DNA of 36,532 bases from Myxococcus sp. (GTDB lineage: Bacteria; Myxococcota; Myxococcia; Myxococcales; Myxococcaceae): NCBI GenBank assembly GCA_014879945.1, contig JACSRE010000410.1, forward strand, positions 1-36,532, written 5' to 3'. Positions within the stretch are counted from its first letter, which is position 1, and each line of letters starts with the position of its first letter. A program made the position numbers and the translations under genes. The notes beneath the pieces are model-generated. The model saw only the letters and a list, made by a program, of their open reading frames with translations. It was not told the origin of the DNA and made no database searches. This document shows, piece after piece, positions 34,015 to 36,532 of the stretch.

Positions 34015-35886
34015 ATGCAGATGGCTCGAACCTCGTCGGCAACCATGGTGCTGCTGCTCCTCCTCGCGGCCTGCCCGCGGAGCGACGCGGGCCTTCAGTC
34101 GAACCGCGAGGCCGCCGCTGCCGACGCGGGCGTCGACCCCCAGCTCGAGCGCCTCCGCGTCGCCGTGCGCACCCTGTCCGACGACGCCCGTGACTGGTCG
34201 CGCGCCGTCGACGCGAAGCTGTGGAGCCACTGGACCGAGGGCGCGCCGCTCGAGCTGTCGGGGCTGAACGCGAAGCGCGACGCCCTGCTCACCGCCGACC
34301 GGCTGGCGACGCTGCGAGACGCCCAGGCGCGCGGCGCCGATGACGCGCGCGCGCTCGACCACCTGCGCCTGTTCCTCGAGGCCGAGGCCGCGGCCCGCGA
34401 AGCGGCGACCGAGTCAGCGGCCGTGGCCACGCTCGAGGCCACGGTGACGTTCCCCTTCGAGGGCAAAGAGGTGCGCCTGGGCGACCTCAACCGGCTCCTC
34501 GCCACCGAGAAGAGCGCGCTCAAGCGCAAGGCGCTGTGGGCCGCCTCGCTGCCGGCCGCCGAGACGCTCGACGCCGCCATCGCCGCGCGCGACGCGAAGC
34601 TGGCGGCGCGCGTCACCCCCGCGTCGCTCCTCGCCTTCAGCGCCGAGCAGCGCGACGTCGACCTCGAGGCCATGCGGCAGGTGGCCGAGGGCGTGCTGAT
34701 TCTCACCAGCGAGGCGTGGCGGCTGAACCTCGAGCGGCTCAACGAGGCCGACACCAGGCTCCCGACGGCGACGCTCACGCGCGCCGACCTGCCCCGCCTG
34801 TTGCGCGTGCCCGCAGAGGTGGACCTCGCCTTCGGGAAGAAGGAGCTCGCGAGCCGCGCCGTCGCCACCCTGGGCGCGCTGGGCCTGTACGGGAAGAAGG
34901 GCCTGACCCTCGATCTCGCAGAGTCGATGAAGAAGAACCCGCTGCCGCTGACGGTGACGCCGGGTGGCCCGGTGGACGTGCGCACCAGCTTCAGGCCGCT
35001 GGGGGGGCTGCGCGATCAACAGCTCCTCTTCTCGGAGCTCGGCGTGGCGCTCGCGCTGCAGCACGTGACCGCCGGCCGCTACGAGTACGAGCGCCTGGGC
35101 GACTCGTCGCTCGCGCAGGCCTCGGGCGAGCTCTTCGCGACGCTCCCGGGGGAGGCCGCGTGGCTCGAGTCCCTCGGGCTGCAGGCGTCGGCGCGCCGGG
35201 TCGTCATCGAGGCGTGGCAGGTGCAGCGCCTCTTCCTGGTGCGCCGGGCGGCCGCGTCGTTCCTGGTTCGCCTCGACTGCGTCGAGCCCAACGACGCCGC
35301 GGCGAAGACCCGCGCCGCGGCCCTCTTCACCCGCGCCCTGGGGGTGCAGCACAGCGTGGCCGACATGGCGCGAATGCGCGTCGACACCGACGACGGGCTG
35401 CGCTCGGCGACGACGCTGCGCGCGATGCTGATGGCGGAGCACCTTCGTGGCCAGCTGAACGCGGCCGCGGGCGAGCCGTGGTTTCGCAGCGCCGGCGCGG
35501 GCAAGGCGCTCGTCGAGCTGTGGACGACGGGCTCGTCGGTGCCGCTCGAGGCCCGGGTCGCGCCGCTGGGCGAAGCGCTGACGTCGTTCTGGCAGCGCAC
35601 GCTCGAGGTGACGCCGGTCGGGCAACCGCCCGTCGACGGAGGCGTCTCCATCGGCGCCTTCCCCGAGCCGAAGGGCCCCGTGGCGCGCGCCGCGTGGACG
35701 GCGCGGCCCTGGCCCCGCGCGCGCATCACCTACGACGGCGGGTTGCCCGGCGCGTCGGACGGCGGCTGGCAGGTGCGCGACTGGCCGACGCCGAAGGGGC
35801 CGCCCGAGACGAAGTGGATTCCGCGGCCGTGGCCGGTGACGAAGGTGCGCCAGCTCGAAGACGCCGGCGTCAGCGCTTCCCCATGA
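34015..35886 (+). CDS. Lipoprotein resembling an M2/M3-type oligopeptidase with a lost HExxH (pseudo-peptidase)
   Basis: From ATG 34015 the signal is MQMARTSSATMVLLLLLAAC with lipid Cys20, giving 623 residues; GTG 34006 and ATG 34021 are in-frame alternatives. The bulk is long helices (AAAREAATESAAVATLEA, ALKRKALWAASLPAAETLDAA), as in gluzincin oligopeptidases. In the expected catalytic place, LLFSELGVALALQHV (Ser340-Glu341) stands where active relatives have HExGH: Glu is kept and both His are replaced (Ser, Val). The downstream YERLGDSSLAQASGELFATL fits the third-ligand helix. I infer a catalytically dead envelope protein. The Pro/Gly/Trp-rich tail (RPWPRARITYDGG) is separate. Its 3' end overlaps the convergent zf-TFIIB gene by 17 bases. 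Confidence 0.72.
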   Translation: MQMARTSSATMVLLLLLAACPRSDAGLQSNREAAAADAGVDPQLERLRVAVRTLSDDARDWSRAVDAKLWSHWTEGAPLELSGLNAKRDALLTADRLATLRDAQARGADDARALDHLRLFLEAEAAAREAATESAAVATLEATVTFPFEGKEVRLGDLNRLLATEKSALKRKALWAASLPAAETLDAAIAARDAKLAARVTPASLLAFSAEQRDVDLEAMRQVAEGVLILTSEAWRLNLERLNEADTRLPTATLTRADLPRLLRVPAEVDLAFGKKELASRAVATLGALGLYGKKGLTLDLAESMKKNPLPLTVTPGGPVDVRTSFRPLGGLRDQQLLFSELGVALALQHVTAGRYEYERLGDSSLAQASGELFATLPGEAAWLESLGLQASARRVVIEAWQVQRLFLVRRAAASFLVRLDCVEPNDAAAKTRAAALFTRALGVQHSVADMARMRVDTDDGLRSATTLRAMLMAEHLRGQLNAAAGEPWFRSAGAGKALVELWTTGSSVPLEARVAPLGEALTSFWQRTLEVTPVGQPPVDGGVSIGAFPEPKGPVARAAWTARPWPRARITYDGGLPGASDGGWQVRDWPTPKGPPETKWIPRPWPVTKVRQLEDAGVSASP

Positions 35887-36262
35887 AGAAGCGCACCGCG
35901 TCGAGCAGCGCCGCGCCGACGCCCTTCTCCTGAATCGCGTGGAGCTCCCCGCCATCGAGCCACACGCCCTGGCAGTGCGCGCACACGTCGAGCACCACCT
36001 TGCGATCGCGCTCGCTCAACACCTTGTTGAGGTGGCGCGCCGGCGCGCAGCGGGGGCACGTGAGCACCTCGGCCTGCAAGGCCGGCGGCGGAATGTGCCG
36101 GAACTCGAACCACGTCACGTCCACGACCTGCTGCAGGCGCTCGAGGTCCTGCTGCTCCAGCCAGTGGCCCTGACACTGCGGGCAGCCCAGCCCGTGCACG
36201 TCGCGCATCTCGAGGTCGGGCGTCACGTCTCGCAGGGGCACGGCGCAGCGCGGGCAGTTCAT
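35870..36262 (-). CDS. Two-domain zf-TFIIB-type zinc-ribbon protein, 130 aa
   Basis: Two copies of the zf-TFIIB pattern are visible: CPRCAVPL-x(n)-CPQCQGHWLEQQDLERL (residues 3-44) and CPRCAPARHLNK-x(n)-CAHCQGVWLDGGELHAI (about 69-109). Each has a CxxC pair, then CxxCxGxWLxxxEL. These small cytosolic proteins bind Zn; their function is generally unknown. The start ATG 36262 fits a protein beginning at the first knuckle (MNCPRC). The 3' end overlaps the opposite-strand lipoprotein gene by 17 bases. It lies next to a SHOCT-domain gene on the same strand, probably one transcript. Confidence 0.88.
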   Translation of the reverse strand: MNCPRCAVPLRDVTPDLEMRDVHGLGCPQCQGHWLEQQDLERLQQVVDVTWFEFRHIPPPALQAEVLTCPRCAPARHLNKVLSERDRKVVLDVCAHCQGVWLDGGELHAIQEKGVGAALLDAVRFFMGKR

Positions 36263-36335
36263 GGGCCCTCCAGATACACGAACGCCACGACCCTTCGTCA
36301 GGTGTCGTGGCGTCGGTGCTCGAATCAGCGAGCGG

Positions 36336-36532
36336 TCAGAGCATCTTCATCAGCTCGGCCTTCTTGGCCGAGAACTCGTCGTCGGTGAGCAACCCGGCCG
36401 TCTTCAGCTCGTTGAGCTGCTTGAGCCTGTCCATCACCGACGGGCCGGCCGGCGCGGCCGCCTGCTGCGGCGGTTGCTGCTGGGCCTGCTGCTGCTGCCC
36501 CTGCTGGCCCATGAACATCTGCGCCATGCCGA
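36336..36532 (-). CDS. SHOCT-domain protein, C-terminal part (5' end likely beyond the window)
   Basis: The visible 63 residues from ATG 36527 begin MAQMFMGQQGQQQQAQQ, a Gln-rich linker. They end with a SHOCT motif: DRLKQLNELKTAGLLTDDEFSAKKAELMKML. SHOCT segments usually lie at the C-terminus of longer proteins (for example SPFH-type or membrane proteins), and the frame stays open to the edge of the window, so the real start is probably outside. ATG 36527 as a true start for a 63-residue protein is the alternative. The gene is transcribed towards the zf-TFIIB gene. Confidence 0.75.
   Translation of the reverse strand, partial: GMAQMFMGQQGQQQQAQQQPPQQAAAPAGPSVMDRLKQLNELKTAGLLTDDEFSAKKAELMKML

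Overview
The window is very GC-rich, densely coded DNA, almost certainly from a myxobacterium (Myxococcota). The pointers are: a DUF4215-type cysteine-repeat lipoprotein, a secreted protein ending in a MYXO-CTERM-like tail (GCSS, hydrophobic helix, RRR), lipoproteins with Asp-Ala-Gly linkers, Dickkopf-like cysteine motifs, and heavy third-position G/C. No rRNA, tRNA, CRISPR array, insertion sequence or phage gene was recognised. This looks like ordinary chromosome with a myxobacterial envelope repertoire.

Layout. 1-1860: 3' part of a large secreted protein (Ig-like segment, CxxCH haem motif, beta-propeller, two cysteine knots). 1911-6240: purL (FGAM synthase) and a small unknown gene 4 bases behind it. 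6309-7571: exported LysM/MepA-like murein endopeptidase. 7576-10393 (minus): a BBP2-like outer-membrane barrel and the cysteine-repeat lipoprotein. 10690-17403 (minus): TolC-type protein, membrane-fusion protein, CzcA-type RND pump and a cysteine desulfurase, all joined by 4-base stop/start overlaps. 17493-19162 (minus): aldo/keto reductase and phytanoyl-CoA-dioxygenase-like gene, divergent from a nitrilase-family amidase at 19200. 19945-22314: rRNA-type methyltransferase, SRPBCC protein, second methyltransferase. 22390-24331: hemerythrin, DUF2249 and polytopic membrane protein, translationally coupled. 24552-26361: SUMF1-fold lipoprotein, and on the minus strand a peptide deformylase with an export-type signal. 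26478-29581: Nudix protein, CrtU-like FAD desaturase, SDR. 29585-31801 (minus): small cysteine-rich lipoprotein, arginase family, PlsC. 31986-32846: polysaccharide-monooxygenase-like secreted protein. 32930-33922 (minus): epmA. 34015-36532: a protease-like lipoprotein with a destroyed HExxH, a zf-TFIIB protein and the tail of a SHOCT protein.

The two strongest oddities are these. (1) Just upstream of plsC is a degenerate copy of the last ~110 bases of epmA. Its stop codon overlaps the plsC start, and the LPMO-like gene lies between it and intact epmA. This looks like the scar of an insertion that split an epmA-plsC-arginase operon. (2) The peptide deformylase has all three catalytic motifs, but its best ribosome-binding site selects a start that adds a lipoprotein-like signal peptide to a normally cytosolic enzyme. 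Further leads are the hemerythrin/DUF2249/membrane triad, a cysteine desulfurase coupled to a metal pump, a globular domain inserted inside a cysteine repeat, and the pseudo-peptidase.

All functions come from reading motifs by eye; no database search was run.
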